This document shows positions 6,964 through 18,533 of a DNA stretch of 35,584 nucleotides, one piece after another (position 1 is the stretch's first letter; each line of letters begins with the position of its first letter). The notes beneath the pieces are model-generated. The model was not told the DNA's origin and did no database searches. It saw nothing but the letters and a program-made list of their open reading frames with translations. Position numbers and translations under genes: made by a program. Origin of the DNA: Mangrovitalea sediminis (GTDB lineage: Bacteria > Pseudomonadota > Gammaproteobacteria > Pseudomonadales > Oleiphilaceae); NCBI RefSeq assembly GCF_002514725.1, contig NZ_NTLB01000009.1, positions 1 to 35,584 of the forward strand. Reading direction: 5' to 3'.

Positions 6964-8970
6964 ATGCTTCCCGAGTTCGGTCACTTTGCTCTTATTCTGG
7001 CGTTGGCTCTGGCACTGATGCAGGTGGTGGTTCCGCTGGTGGGGACCTATACCGGTCAATCGCGTTTGATGGCGTTTGCCCGCCCCCTGGCTGCGGGGCA
7101 GTTCGTTTTCGTGATCTTCAGCTTCCTCGTCCTGATGCAGTCCTTTCTGACCGATGACTTTTCGGTCCGTTACGTGGCCGAGAACAGCAGCGCCCTGTTG
7201 CCCTGGTATTTCAAGATCGGTGCGGTGTGGGGCGGTCATGAAGGATCGCTGTTGCTGTGGGTGACGATTCTCAGTGTCTGGACATTGGCCGTGGCGATCT
7301 TCAGCCGGCGCCTGCCGCAGGAATTCGTGGCCCGTGTCTTGTCGGTCATGGGCATGATCAGTGTCGGCTTTCTGCTCTTTATCCTGCTGACGTCGAATCC
7401 CTTTACGCGCTTCCTGCCCAATTCGCCGACCCACGGTGTCGATCTCAATCCCCTGTTGCAGGATATCGGCCTGATCTCCCATCCGCCGATGCTCTACATG
7501 GGATACGTCGGTTTCTCCGTGGCCTTTGCGTTCGCCATTGCCGCGCTGATGGGAGGTAAGCTGGACACGGCCTGGGCTCGCTGGTCGCGCCCCTGGACCA
7601 CGGTGGCCTGGGCTTTCCTGTCCTGCGGTATTGCGCTGGGCAGCTGGTGGGCCTATGCCGAACTGGGGTGGGGCGGCTGGTGGTTCTGGGACCCGGTGGA
7701 AAATGCCTCTTTCATGCCCTGGCTGGCCGGTACGGCCTTGATGCATACCCTGGCCGTGACGGAGAAGCGGGGCGCCTTCAAGAGCTGGACCGTGCTGCTG
7801 GCTATCCTCACGTTTGCCATGAGTCTGGTGGGCACCTTCCTGGTCCGCTCGGGGGTCCTGACGTCGGTACACGCTTTTGCGGCGTCGCCGGAGCGGGGCA
7901 AGTTCATCCTGGCGCTGCTCGGGATTGCCGTCGTCGGTTCTCTCGTGTTGTACGCTTTCCGGGCCCCGGTGGTGCGCAGCCGTGCCACCTACGAGGGGAT
8001 CTTCTCGCGGGAAATCATGCTGTTGCTGAACAATGTCTTCCTGCTGGTTGCACTGCTGCTGGTCCTGCTCGGTACCATCTTCCCCCTGATCCTCGAAGGG
8101 ATGAACTGGGGTAAGATTTCGGTCGGCAAACCTTTCTTCAACATCGTCTTTCCACCCATCGTGGTGGCCGTGGCCATCTTGCTGGGACTGGGTATTTTCT
8201 CCCGCTGGAAGCGCACGGAAACGCGCCATATCACCCACAGGATCGTCTGGCCGGCGATCGGTGCCATCGTTTCCGGAGTCGTGCTATGCGAAGTGTATGG
8301 CGCCTTCCGGGTGTGGCCCTTCATCGGGTGTGCGATCGCCATCTGGATTGTCCTGACCACAGCCCGTGATCTCTGGGAGAAGAGTGGCCACAGCCAGGGT
8401 AGGGCCTCCGGTCTGCGCCGTCTGACGCGCAGTTACTGGGGCATGGTGTTCGGGCACCTTGGGTTGGCCATGGTGATTCTCGGTGTGACCATCGTGTCCA
8501 ACTACGGTGTCGCTCATGATGTACGTATGGGCGAAGGCGACAGTCACATGATCAACGACCTGAAATTCGTGTTCACCGGCGTCGAGCATGTTCAGGGGCC
8601 GAACTACAGCGCTGAGGCGGCTATCTTCCATGTCTACCGGGATGGTAAGCCTATCGCTGTGCTGTATCCGGAGAAACGGAAATACACGGTCACGGGGCAG
8701 GTGATGACGGAAGCGGCCATCGATGCCGGCCTGTTCCGGGACCTCTATGTCGCCCTGGGCGAGCCGCTGGAGAAGGACGTTTGGGCGGTGCGGCTCCAGT
8801 ATAAACCGATGGTTCGCTGGATCTGGTTCGGCGCCATGGTCATGGCGATTGGCGGTGCGCTGGCGATATCCGACCGGCGCTACCGCATTCGCTCCCGGCG
8901 CACGGTCGAAACGGATCTGGCGGGAGGCAAAGAAGGCGTTTCGGCCAAGCCCGGGGAGGTGTCTGCATGA
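6964..8970 (+). CDS. ccmF: Cytochrome c haem lyase subunit CcmF
   Basis: CcmF is the large membrane component that reduces and transfers haem from CcmE to the CXXCH motif of apocytochromes. The 668-residue protein has the haem-handling motif GGWWFWDPVENASF (237-250) and histidines at 173, 261, 303 and 498. The first three have the same numbers as the essential E. coli histidines, and the fourth corresponds to H491. About fifteen hydrophobic segments are seen, and a periplasmic domain near residues 505-610. GGAG lies about nine bases before the ATG. The end overlaps ccmG by four bases. Confidence 0.96.
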   Translation: MLPEFGHFALILALALALMQVVVPLVGTYTGQSRLMAFARPLAAGQFVFVIFSFLVLMQSFLTDDFSVRYVAENSSALLPWYFKIGAVWGGHEGSLLLWVTILSVWTLAVAIFSRRLPQEFVARVLSVMGMISVGFLLFILLTSNPFTRFLPNSPTHGVDLNPLLQDIGLISHPPMLYMGYVGFSVAFAFAIAALMGGKLDTAWARWSRPWTTVAWAFLSCGIALGSWWAYAELGWGGWWFWDPVENASFMPWLAGTALMHTLAVTEKRGAFKSWTVLLAILTFAMSLVGTFLVRSGVLTSVHAFAASPERGKFILALLGIAVVGSLVLYAFRAPVVRSRATYEGIFSREIMLLLNNVFLLVALLLVLLGTIFPLILEGMNWGKISVGKPFFNIVFPPIVVAVAILLGLGIFSRWKRTETRHITHRIVWPAIGAIVSGVVLCEVYGAFRVWPFIGCAIAIWIVLTTARDLWEKSGHSQGRASGLRRLTRSYWGMVFGHLGLAMVILGVTIVSNYGVAHDVRMGEGDSHMINDLKFVFTGVEHVQGPNYSAEAAIFHVYRDGKPIAVLYPEKRKYTVTGQVMTEAAIDAGLFRDLYVALGEPLEKDVWAVRLQYKPMVRWIWFGAMVMAIGGALAISDRRYRIRSRRTVETDLAGGKEGVSAKPGEVSA

Positions 8971-9500
8971 GGCGTTTGATGCTGTTCCTGCCGGTCGTTC
9001 TGGCAGTGATTCTGGGCGCTATCCTCTATAACGGTATCGGAAAGGACCCGTCCCATCTGGACTCGGCACTCGTCGGCCGCCAGGTGCCGGATTTCCACCT
9101 GCCCCTGTTACAGCAGCCGGACAAGATGGTGGGCCCCGAGCAGTTGAAGGGTAAAACCGTGCTGCTCAATGTCTGGGCCACCTGGTGTCCCACCTGCGAG
9201 ATGGAATATCCCTACCTTATGCAATTGGCGAAGCAGGGTGTCTACATTGTCGGGGTCGACTACAAGGACGATCCTGCCAAGGCGAAGCAATGGATTGAGC
9301 AGCGCGGTAACCCTTATGCCTATGTCATCCAGGATAACAAGGGGACCCTGGGGTTCGATCTGGGTGTCTACGGCGCACCGGAGACCTTCTTGATCGATCC
9401 CAAGGGTATCGTCCGTTATCGGCAGGTTGGCGCGCTCGACAGCCAGGCCTGGAAAAACAAGATCAAACCGTTGATCGATAAAATCGGACAGGGAGGCTGA
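8967..9500 (+). CDS. ccmG: Thioredoxin-like protein CcmG/DsbE
   Basis: CcmG is a membrane-tethered periplasmic thioredoxin that keeps apocytochrome or CcmH cysteines reduced. The 177-residue product has an N-terminal anchor (residues 1-22), then a thioredoxin fold with the active site NVWATWCPTCEMEYP (CPTC at 74-77) and the GVYGAPETFLIDPKG segment that carries the cis-proline. Both are standard for DsbE. ATGA overlap with ccmF and six bases to ccmH show operon structure. Confidence 0.95.
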   Translation: MRRLMLFLPVVLAVILGAILYNGIGKDPSHLDSALVGRQVPDFHLPLLQQPDKMVGPEQLKGKTVLLNVWATWCPTCEMEYPYLMQLAKQGVYIVGVDYKDDPAKAKQWIEQRGNPYAYVIQDNKGTLGFDLGVYGAPETFLIDPKGIVRYRQVGALDSQAWKNKIKPLIDKIGQGG

Positions 9501-9506
9501 TCTCGC

Positions 9507-9983
9507 ATGCGTTGGTGGATTTCCCTGTTTTTGTGTTGTTGGGCGCTGACCGCTCAGGCGACGGTCGATCCCTATCAGTTCGATACACCCGCAAAACTCG
9601 CCCGCTACGAACATCTGACCGATATCCTGCGCTGTCCCAAGTGCCAGGACGAAAACATCCGCAATTCCGGAGCACCGATTGCCGCCGATATGCGTGCCAA
9701 GGTGGCAGCCATGATTCGCGATGGCGCGACAGATCAGCAGGTCATCGACGCATTGGTGTCCCGCTTCGGTGAGTTCGTGCTCTACAAGCCCCGGCTGGAA
9801 CGCCGGACCTGGTTGCTCTGGTATGGGCCCTTCGTGGTCGGCGTCATTGGCCTGCTGGTGGTATGGGTGCTGGCGATGCGAGGGCGGCGTCTGGCACATG
9901 AGCGGGACCGGGAGGGGCGTCTCTCCGCCGAGGAGCGGGAGCGTCTCCGGCAACTACTCGATGAGGATAGCCGCACGTCCTGA
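9507..9983 (+). CDS. ccmH: Cytochrome c maturation protein CcmH (CycL-type)
   Basis: This is the short form of CcmH, a periplasmic, C-terminally anchored oxidoreductase of the haem ligation complex. The 158-residue protein has a signal sequence (about 1-18), the redox motif LRCPKC (C43, C46), the helical bundle, and a membrane anchor near residues 103-130 followed by a charged cytoplasmic tail. The E. coli protein fuses this to a TPR domain; here that part is the separate next gene. GGGAGG precedes the ATG by about ten bases. Confidence 0.94.
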   Translation: MRWWISLFLCCWALTAQATVDPYQFDTPAKLARYEHLTDILRCPKCQDENIRNSGAPIAADMRAKVAAMIRDGATDQQVIDALVSRFGEFVLYKPRLERRTWLLWYGPFVVGVIGLLVVWVLAMRGRRLAHERDREGRLSAEERERLRQLLDEDSRTS

Positions 9984-10033
9984 ATTAGACGGCTCGTCCA
10001 CTTCTGCTGCAACGGTTTTAGGATAACGACAAC

Positions 10034-11335
10034 GTGATGACGATTGCACTCTGGATGGGCCTTGCGCTCATGGCGGCCCTGGCGCTGGTTTTTGTGTTCT
10101 ATCCGGTAATCTTTCACCGGGAACCGGCTGACCGGCTGCCCGACAGCAAGGCGCAGAACCTGGTGGCGTACCGGACGCGTCTGGCGGAACTGGAAGCCGA
10201 GCGGGAGGCCGGCGTGCTGGACGACGAAGAGTTTCGGGCGCTGAAGGAAGAGCTGGATGGCGGCCTGCTCGACGATGTCGATGTGCCCGCAGGTCCCCGG
10301 CAGCGGTCCGGCAAGCGCTGGGCGTTAACGGTTGCCATCGTCAGCATTGTCCTCATTCCTCTGCTGGCTTTTTCCCTGTATCTGCGAATCGGCGCCTCTA
10401 ACCAGCTCGGCGAGGCCGACCTGATTGCTGAAATGTCCCAGGCCAACCATCTCGATCATGACCAGTTGATCGGGTTGTTGGGCAAGCTCCGTCAGCGCCT
10501 GCTGAACGATCGTGACAATCTGGATGGCTGGGTGCTGTTGGCCCGCTCCTACATGAACCTGGAGCAGTATAAAGACGCCGCCTGGGCTTTCGAAAAGCTG
10601 GCCCACGCGGTGGAGCGCGAATCGGGCCCCAAAGCGGCCGCCGCGCCCTGGGGGCTGGTGGCGCAAGCGCGCTTCTTCGCATCAGGGCAAAAGCCCACGC
10701 CGGACGTGCTCCAGGCGATAACGGAAGCACGCTCGCGTAATCCGGACGACGTCAATGCACTGGGGTTGCTGGGCATTATGGCGTTCCAGGCGGGCGATTA
10801 TCAGGACGCTATCAAGAGCTGGTCGCGCATCATCAAAGTGGCGCCCGACACGCCACAGCTGCCGGTGATCAAGGAGGGTATCGCGCGTGCCTATGAACGG
10901 CTGGGTAAGGCGGTACCGCAAGATCTGGCCGCCTCAGACCAAGGCGGCGATAGCGCTTCGAAGGCAGCCCCGGCGGGCGATGCCGGCCCGCAAATGACGG
11001 TCAGCGTCTCTGTCGGCAAGGCCTATCGGGATGAACTGCCTAAGAATGCCACCCTGTTTGTCTATGCCAAGGCGGTCAAGGGACCGGCTATGCCTTTGGC
11101 CGTGGCCAAGTATCCGGTCAGTGCGTTACCGGTAACGGTGACCCTGAACGATGGCATGGCGATGACACCGGTTGCCAAGCTTTCCAGCGTTGACCAGGTC
11201 ATGCTGATCGCCAGGATCTCCAGCTCGGGTTCGGCGATGCCGGCCAGCGGTGACTGGGAAGGCAAGGTGGGGCCGGTGCCGGTCAGGACGACCAGCACCC
11301 CCATCGCTATTTCGATCGATCATCGCCTGCCTTGA
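10034..11335 (+). CDS. ccmI: Cytochrome c biogenesis TPR protein CcmI
   Basis: CcmI is the apocytochrome-binding chaperone of the haem ligation complex. The 433-residue protein has two membrane segments (about 4-26 and 98-118) flanking a charged cytoplasmic loop. TPR-type helices follow around residues 150-300 (GWVLLARSYMNLEQYKDAAW, LGLLGIMAFQAGDYQDAI), and then a C-terminal beta domain (about 325-433) of the kind seen in CcmI/NrfG-like proteins. The start is GTG at 10034, ten bases after AGGA, or the ATG one codon later. It ends the ccm operon. Its last 29 bases overlap the end of batD on the other strand, with no terminator between. Confidence 0.93.
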   Translation: MMTIALWMGLALMAALALVFVFYPVIFHREPADRLPDSKAQNLVAYRTRLAELEAEREAGVLDDEEFRALKEELDGGLLDDVDVPAGPRQRSGKRWALTVAIVSIVLIPLLAFSLYLRIGASNQLGEADLIAEMSQANHLDHDQLIGLLGKLRQRLLNDRDNLDGWVLLARSYMNLEQYKDAAWAFEKLAHAVERESGPKAAAAPWGLVAQARFFASGQKPTPDVLQAITEARSRNPDDVNALGLLGIMAFQAGDYQDAIKSWSRIIKVAPDTPQLPVIKEGIARAYERLGKAVPQDLAASDQGGDSASKAAPAGDAGPQMTVSVSVGKAYRDELPKNATLFVYAKAVKGPAMPLAVAKYPVSALPVTVTLNDGMAMTPVAKLSSVDQVMLIARISSSGSAMPASGDWEGKVGPVPVRTTSTPIAISIDHRLP

Positions 11336-13114
11336 AGCGCTGGCTGTAGAGCGGGGGAAGGCCATCGTCTACCGATGGCTTCCGGCTGGAGCCTCCCCGG
11401 CTGAGGGTTTCCAACCGGCTGACCAAAGGCTTGCCGTCCCATGACTCGCGGTGATCCGGATGGGCATACAGTCTCCGCTCCAGCGCATCCATCCCTGCCG
11501 AAAACGCCCCGTCATTAAAGAATGCCTTCACGTCCGCCACCGTCTGCAGGGCTGGATTGTGGAAATGTCGTTGTGCCCAACGCGGCAGCAGGTTCAGGGC
11601 GCTCGAATCACCTTCCAGTATGGCCTGCCGCAAGGGACCATAGAGATCGCTTTCTGTGGGTTTGGCCGCTAGGCCCTCTGCCAGGCCCATGCCGCGTCCG
11701 CGTCGACGCTCGCGTAACCAGAGTGCCATGGTGACCAACCAGACCAATAGCAGGACGGCGCTGACCCAAAGCCATGGCGATGTCCAGATGGTGCCCGCCG
11801 GTACTGTCGCTGGACTTTTGCCTGCGGGCGCTGGTGCCTGGGCGGGCGCGGGCGGTTGCGCGGGCGAACTGGAAGGCTGGTTACCGTTGGATGTCGACTG
11901 CGGTTGTGCCGACGATCCTGCTGCAGGCAGGATATCCAGCGTCTTGGGCGGTATTTCCGCGACGCGCTCAACGTCGTTGATGGTATCCCACCAATGCACC
12001 TTCACCGCAGGTAGCGTGACTTTGCCGGCCTGCATGGGTACCAGCGCCGTGGATTCGGTGCGGGTGGAGTCGAGTGTGCCATTGTTGACCGTCGAGTGCA
12101 GTTTGGGCTGATCCGGGTAGCTCTTGAATACGGCCGGATAGCTCAGATTCAATGGCGGCAGGGCGGCGGAGGTCTGTCCGAGTGCGTGAATGGTGATGGT
12201 TCGGGTCACGCTGTCTCCGACCTGGATGCTGTTTGGCGCCTCACTCAGTTTATCGGTCAGGATAAGGCTGGTCGCCGGCAGCCACTCAGACCCCTTAAAG
12301 CTGGCGGGTGGCGCCTTCACACTGATGTCGATCGGCGCACTGTTGGCGTGCAGGTAGCGTAGCGAACCGGTCATCGGGTTCTGGCCCTGTCCGGTGAAGG
12401 TCTGGGAGGGAATCGTCAGTGTGCCGGTTTTCTGCGGATAGATCGCATATTCCCGCTTCAGGACCTGATACTGCTCGCCATTGTGCATGCGGGTGAACTT
12501 GTCGGGTTGCCCCAGTGGCTGGAGTATGGCATCCGGTACGGAGACATCCGACAGGTTGCCATTGAACAGCGGTCCCCGGTATTCCAGCACCTCTGTCAGG
12601 ACCACCTGTTCCTGCTCGTAGACCTCTTTCTTATCCACCGTCACGGTCAGGGATGCGGGGCCCTGGGCGCCGCCGGTCGCCGAAGAACCGGGCAGAACGG
12701 TGATCTTGATCGGGTCGGAGGTCGCGCCCTTGTAGCTCAAGGCCGGGATGGTCAATACACCGGTTCGCTTTGGCGCCAGGACAAAGGTCCAGTCCACATT
12801 GGCGTTGACTTGCCCGTTGATGGTCTGGACGTTGTAGTTCTGTCCCTGATTGACGATATCGAAATTCTGTTCCAGATCGCCGAGGTCCGGTTTGGGAATC
12901 TGGGACATGTTGAAGTTCAGCAGGTTCTGGAAGCTTAGGTGGATATCCACCTTGCCTTTGACGGTCATCGTGAGCGTCTCGTCGGCGTGGATTCGGGTGC
13001 GGTCCACCGATACATCGAGTTTGTTTCCTGCCGCGTTGGCCAAGCTCAATGAGGCGAGCCAGAGGCAAAATACGGAGAGTACGGCAAGGGTTGGTCGCAT
13101 CACCATTCGTCGCA

Positions 13115-13121
<7 letters not shown>
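11307..13121 (-). CDS. batD: BatD-like protein (oxygen tolerance family)
   Basis: The 604-residue protein has an N-terminal signal peptide (about residues 9-30, ending NAA), repeated beta-rich domains typical of BatD (e.g. ISVKAPPASFKGSEWLPATS), a Pro/Ala/Ser linker around 410-440, a membrane span near 447-469 (WLWVSAVLLLVWLVTMALW), and a cytoplasmic helical end. BatD is thought to form an envelope complex with the VWA proteins BatA and BatB, named from Bacteroides aerotolerance; its biochemical role is not settled. The ATG at 13121 overlaps the batB stop and has no clear ribosome binding site, so coupled translation is likely. A second in-frame ATG at 13106 arises from a 15-bp tandem duplication at the start. 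Confidence 0.85.
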
Positions 13122-15092
<1,971 letters not shown>

Positions 15093-15100
<8 letters not shown>

Positions 15101-16124
15101 GGTTCACCTCCTCTTTGGCGTTTTGCCGTTGCCCGGGGCGGAGGGGCAGTGGGATCGCACGTGCGAATATCACCAACAGGAACAGGATCACAGCGACGCC
15201 CAGAGGCCAGACAAAGAGTTCTGTCGTCGGCCGGTATTGCTTGCTCTGCAGATTGATGGGCTCCAACTGGTCGATGGCCTGATAGATCTGGGCGAGTTCC
15301 GGCGTGTTCTTCGCGCGGAAGTATTGGCCGCCGGTCTTACTGGCAATCTTCTTCAGCAACTGGGCATCGAGATCGGCTGAGGGGTTGATCGTTTGCATTC
15401 CGAAAAAACCCTGTTGCTGCATTGAATCGGCGCCGATACCGATGGTGTAGATTTTGACATGGGCGTCGGCGGCGATAGCCGCGGCCTTCGCCGGTGGCAG
15501 TTGCCCTGCGGTATTGGCACCATCGGTGAGGAGTACGACAACGCGTTCCTTCTGTGGGCGGTCCTTGAGGCGTTTTACGGCCAGGCCAATGGCGTCGCCG
15601 ATGGACGTGGCGCGACCGGCCATACCCGGCTGGGATTCGTCGAGCTGGGTTTGCACCGTTTTGTGGTCGAAGGTCAGCGGTGCCTGGATGTAAGGCTGGG
15701 TGCCAAACAGCTCCAAACCGATCCGGTCGCCTTTGCGGTGGGCGATAAAGTCTGCAACCACCTCCTTGACGGCGTCGAGGCGGGAAACCTGCTGGTTGTT
15801 CATCACCATGTCATGGGTCTGCATGCTGGGCGAGATATCGACGACCAGCAAAAGATCCCTTCCCGATAGCGACAGGTTAACCGGCTTGCCGACGTGTTGC
15901 GGCCGGGCCAGAGCGATCACCAACGCAATCCATGCCAGAAGCAGTATCAGTTTGCGCCATCGGGAACCGGTGGGGGTCGAGATGCCGACACCGGGCAACC
16001 GGCTCAACCACCCATGGATCGGCAGGTGGGGTGCGGCGACGGAACTGGGTTCCACGCGACGCGGGCGCAGCAGCAGGGCCAGCGGCAGGAGCAGCAGCAC
16101 ATAGGGGTAAGCGAGCGTCAGCAT
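15093..16124 (-). CDS. batA: BatA-like VWA-domain membrane protein
   Basis: The 343-residue protein has an N-terminal membrane segment, a second one at about 58-75, a VWA domain and a C-terminal membrane span (near 308-328). The metal site is complete: DISPS at 96-100, the conserved Thr in GRATSIGDA, and the Asp in LLTDGANT. BatA and BatB are thought to work as paired membrane VWA proteins with the MoxR ATPase. The start codon overlaps the end of the DUF4381 gene (stop at 16118-16120) and the end overlaps batB, so the genes are translationally coupled. Confidence 0.9.
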
Positions 16125-16579
16125 TTTTGCGCCCTCAGCCAGTCGCCGGCGAGACGCAGGCCGTCTTGGAGCGGCAGGTGCGGCTCAGGATGCCAGCAGC
16201 TTTCGGCGAGTTGTCGCAGTGCGCTTTCGGAAAGCCGGGGCGCGCGGGTTTGCAGAAACCCGATCCAGGCTTCGCCGCTGAGAGTATCGGTTGCATCGGC
16301 CGGATAGCGCAGGCGTGCTGCACGCTTGAGTAGGGCATTTAACTCACTGAAGAACTCGGGCGTTGGAGCCGCGCGGGTTTCGAGGCGCTGCAGTTCTTTT
16401 TGGGCCAGCCGTAGCCAGCGATTACGGCGATGCTTGCGCCAGAGCCATAAGGCGGGCAACAGGATAGCCAGTATCACCACTACCGCGAGCAACCACCAGC
16501 CAGGAGCCGGGGGCCACCAGCTGACAGGCGGCGGCAGGTGAATGTCTTTGAGGTGTTGTAGCGGATCGGTTGCAGTCAT
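16118..16579 (-). CDS. DUF4381 membrane protein of the Bat operon
   Basis: The 153-residue protein has a short N-terminal region with the typical HLPPPVSWWPPAPGWWLL motif, one membrane span (about 28-46), a basic segment and a helical cytoplasmic domain containing LSGEAWIGFL. This pattern is that of DUF4381, which is regularly encoded between DUF58 and BatA genes in proteobacteria. Its molecular role is unknown; position suggests a structural partner of the VWA proteins. It starts 41 bases after the DUF58 gene and overlaps batA. Confidence 0.85.
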   Translation of the reverse strand: MTATDPLQHLKDIHLPPPVSWWPPAPGWWLLAVVVILAILLPALWLWRKHRRNRWLRLAQKELQRLETRAAPTPEFFSELNALLKRAARLRYPADATDTLSGEAWIGFLQTRAPRLSESALRQLAESCWHPEPHLPLQDGLRLAGDWLRAQKC

Positions 16580-16620
16580 GTGTAGCGTCGTTCGAATCCA
16601 GCGATGGTTGGCGGCTGCGT

Positions 16621-17550
16621 TCAGCGGGTGAGCTGGCGCAGGACCTGCGTCGGAGACTGTTCGGTATCCAGGGTCAGGGCCGGTATGCCGGCATACCGGA
16701 ACAGGTTTTCAAGGCGGGTTTCGTGTTCCCTGACGCGCTTGTCGAAGGCGTCGCGAAACGCCGCGTTACTGGTGTCGATCCAGAGCGTTCCCTCGCCGCT
16801 GGCGATGGCATATCGCCCCGGCGGCGGCAATTCACGTTCGAAGCGGTCGACCACCCGGATCAACGACAGCCGGTTGTGTCGGGCCAACTGGTTGAGCAGG
16901 CGAGCACTGGTCTCGTCGGCCTGCATGAAGTCGCTGATCACGTAGATACGGAAGCCGGTATGCGCGATCCGCCTTGTTTCGACCAAAGCTTCGTTGAGCC
17001 GGCTGGCGGCGTCTTCCTGCGTACTGTCGACCTGTTGCCGCTGCCCGCGGCTCAGGCTGTCGAGCAGGCGCAAAACCGCACGTCGGCGGCGAACGGGGCG
17101 CTGCACTTCGATATTGCTCTCACTGAACACCACGCCGCCGACCCGGTCGCCGTTATAGAGGCCCATCCAGGCGAGGGTTGCGCTGCACTGTGCCGCCGCC
17201 ACCTGTTTGTAGGCGCGAACGCTGCCGAAGAACATCGATGGCCCCAGATCGCAGAGGATCAGCACCGGACGTTCCCGCTCCTCCTGGAACAGTTTTGTGT
17301 GCGGGTTCTGGCGGCGAGCGGTGACGCGCCAGTCGATAGCCCGGATATCGTCGCCGGGTTGATACAGGCGAACTTCGGCGAATTCCATACCCCGTCCCTG
17401 GTGAATCGACAGGTGCGAGCCCAGCTGCCCGGATCGTGCGGGAGTCCGGGCCGGCAATTTCAGGGTGCGGGCTTCCGCCTGCATCTGGATCAGGTCATCG
17501 AGATCGACTGCTGTGCGGGCGAGGTCAGTCATCGCTGTGGGCGCCCCCAT
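16621..17550 (-). CDS. DUF58 domain protein (VWA-related, MoxR partner)
   Basis: The 309-residue cytoplasmic protein shows the DUF58 core GMEFAEVRLYQPGDDIRAID at about residues 54-73, followed by WRVTARR. A VWA-like fold follows in which the metal motif is DLGPS (101-105), that is, with Gly in place of the first Ser of DxSxS, so metal binding may be weakened. DUF58 proteins are almost always encoded next to MoxR ATPases and are taken to be their partners. The ATG at 17550 overlaps the moxR stop by one base (TGATG); a second ATG at 17532 is also possible. No strong ribosome binding site is seen for either. Confidence 0.88.
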   Translation of the reverse strand: MGAPTAMTDLARTAVDLDDLIQMQAEARTLKLPARTPARSGQLGSHLSIHQGRGMEFAEVRLYQPGDDIRAIDWRVTARRQNPHTKLFQEERERPVLILCDLGPSMFFGSVRAYKQVAAAQCSATLAWMGLYNGDRVGGVVFSESNIEVQRPVRRRRAVLRLLDSLSRGQRQQVDSTQEDAASRLNEALVETRRIAHTGFRIYVISDFMQADETSARLLNQLARHNRLSLIRVVDRFERELPPPGRYAIASGEGTLWIDTSNAAFRDAFDKRVREHETRLENLFRYAGIPALTLDTEQSPTQVLRQLTR

Positions 17551-18533
17551 CAAGCGGTTACCGGTACGCGATCGAGCAGGCGATCGATGACCTGATCGGA
17601 GGTGATCCCTTCTGCCTCTGCCTCGAAGGTGAGCAGGATACGGTGGCGCAGCACGTCGTGGGCGACGGCTCTGACATCGTCCGGGCTGACATAGTCACGG
17701 CCATGCAGCCAGGCGTGGGCGCGAGCGCAACGGTCGAGTGCAATGGTGCCGCGCGGGCTGGCACCGAAAGCGGTCCAACGGGCCAGTGCCTTGTCGAGTT
17801 CTCCCGGCGCGCGACTGGCCAGCACCAGTGCCACCAGATAGTCCTCGACGGCTTCCGCCATATAAAGGGCTGCGACCTGATCACGCGCGTCGAAGACCTG
17901 TTGCCGGGACAGCTTGAGTGCCGGAGCCGGTTCGCCGTCCCGGTAATCACGACGGGCCAGTGCCAGGATGGCACGCTCTGCGACGGCATCCGGATAGTCG
18001 ATCCGGACGTGCATCAGAAAACGGTCGAGCTGGGCTTCCGGTAGCGGATAGGTGCCTTCCTGCTCAATCGGGTTCTGGGTCGCCATGACCAGGAAGAGGC
18101 GGTCCAGCGCGAAAGTCTGCTGGCCGACACTGACCTGGCGTTCTGCCATGGCCTCAAGGAGGGCCGACTGAACCTTCGCCGGTGCCCGGTTGATTTCGTC
18201 GGCCAGGATCAGGTGATGAAAGATCGGGCCTTTCTGGAATTCGAAGGTGCCGACCTGGGGCCGGTAGATTTCGCTGCCGGTGATATCGGCAGGCAACAGG
18301 TCGGGAGTGAACTGGATGCGATGGAAGTCGCCGTCGAGATGACTCGATAGGGCCTTGATCGCAGTGGTCTTGGCCAACCCCGGAGCTCCTTCGACCAGGA
18401 GGTGTCCATCCGCGAGCAGCGCGATGAGCAGCCGGTCGACGAGCTTTTGTTGACCTATGATCCTTTTGGCCAATATGCCTCGAAGTGAAGCGAAGGTATC
18501 CTGCAATTCCATGCTCGTATCCAACTGTTGCAC
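17550..18533 (-). CDS. moxR: MoxR family AAA+ ATPase
   Basis: MoxR ATPases act as chaperones, often for assembling metal centres or envelope proteins with VWA partners. The protein (327 residues from the chosen start) has Walker A GAPGLAKT (49-56), Walker B LILADEINRAP, sensor 1 in MATQNPIEQEGTYPLPEAQLD, and the helical lid with GASPRG. I chose GTG at 18533 because AGGGG lies eight bases upstream and it gives the usual short N-terminus before FASLRGILAKRIIGQ. ATG codons at 18584, 18569 and 18512 are in frame and cannot be excluded. It heads the Bat operon and is divergent from the glutamate dehydrogenase gene. Confidence 0.93.
   Translation of the reverse strand: MQQLDTSMELQDTFASLRGILAKRIIGQQKLVDRLLIALLADGHLLVEGAPGLAKTTAIKALSSHLDGDFHRIQFTPDLLPADITGSEIYRPQVGTFEFQKGPIFHHLILADEINRAPAKVQSALLEAMAERQVSVGQQTFALDRLFLVMATQNPIEQEGTYPLPEAQLDRFLMHVRIDYPDAVAERAILALARRDYRDGEPAPALKLSRQQVFDARDQVAALYMAEAVEDYLVALVLASRAPGELDKALARWTAFGASPRGTIALDRCARAHAWLHGRDYVSPDDVRAVAHDVLRHRILLTFEAEAEGITSDQVIDRLLDRVPVTA

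Noticed and set aside
6940-8238. A 432-codon minus-strand frame opposite ccmF.
   Set aside because: Its product is rich in Gln/His/Arg/Gly, as expected from the complement of a membrane-protein gene, and ccmF is certain.
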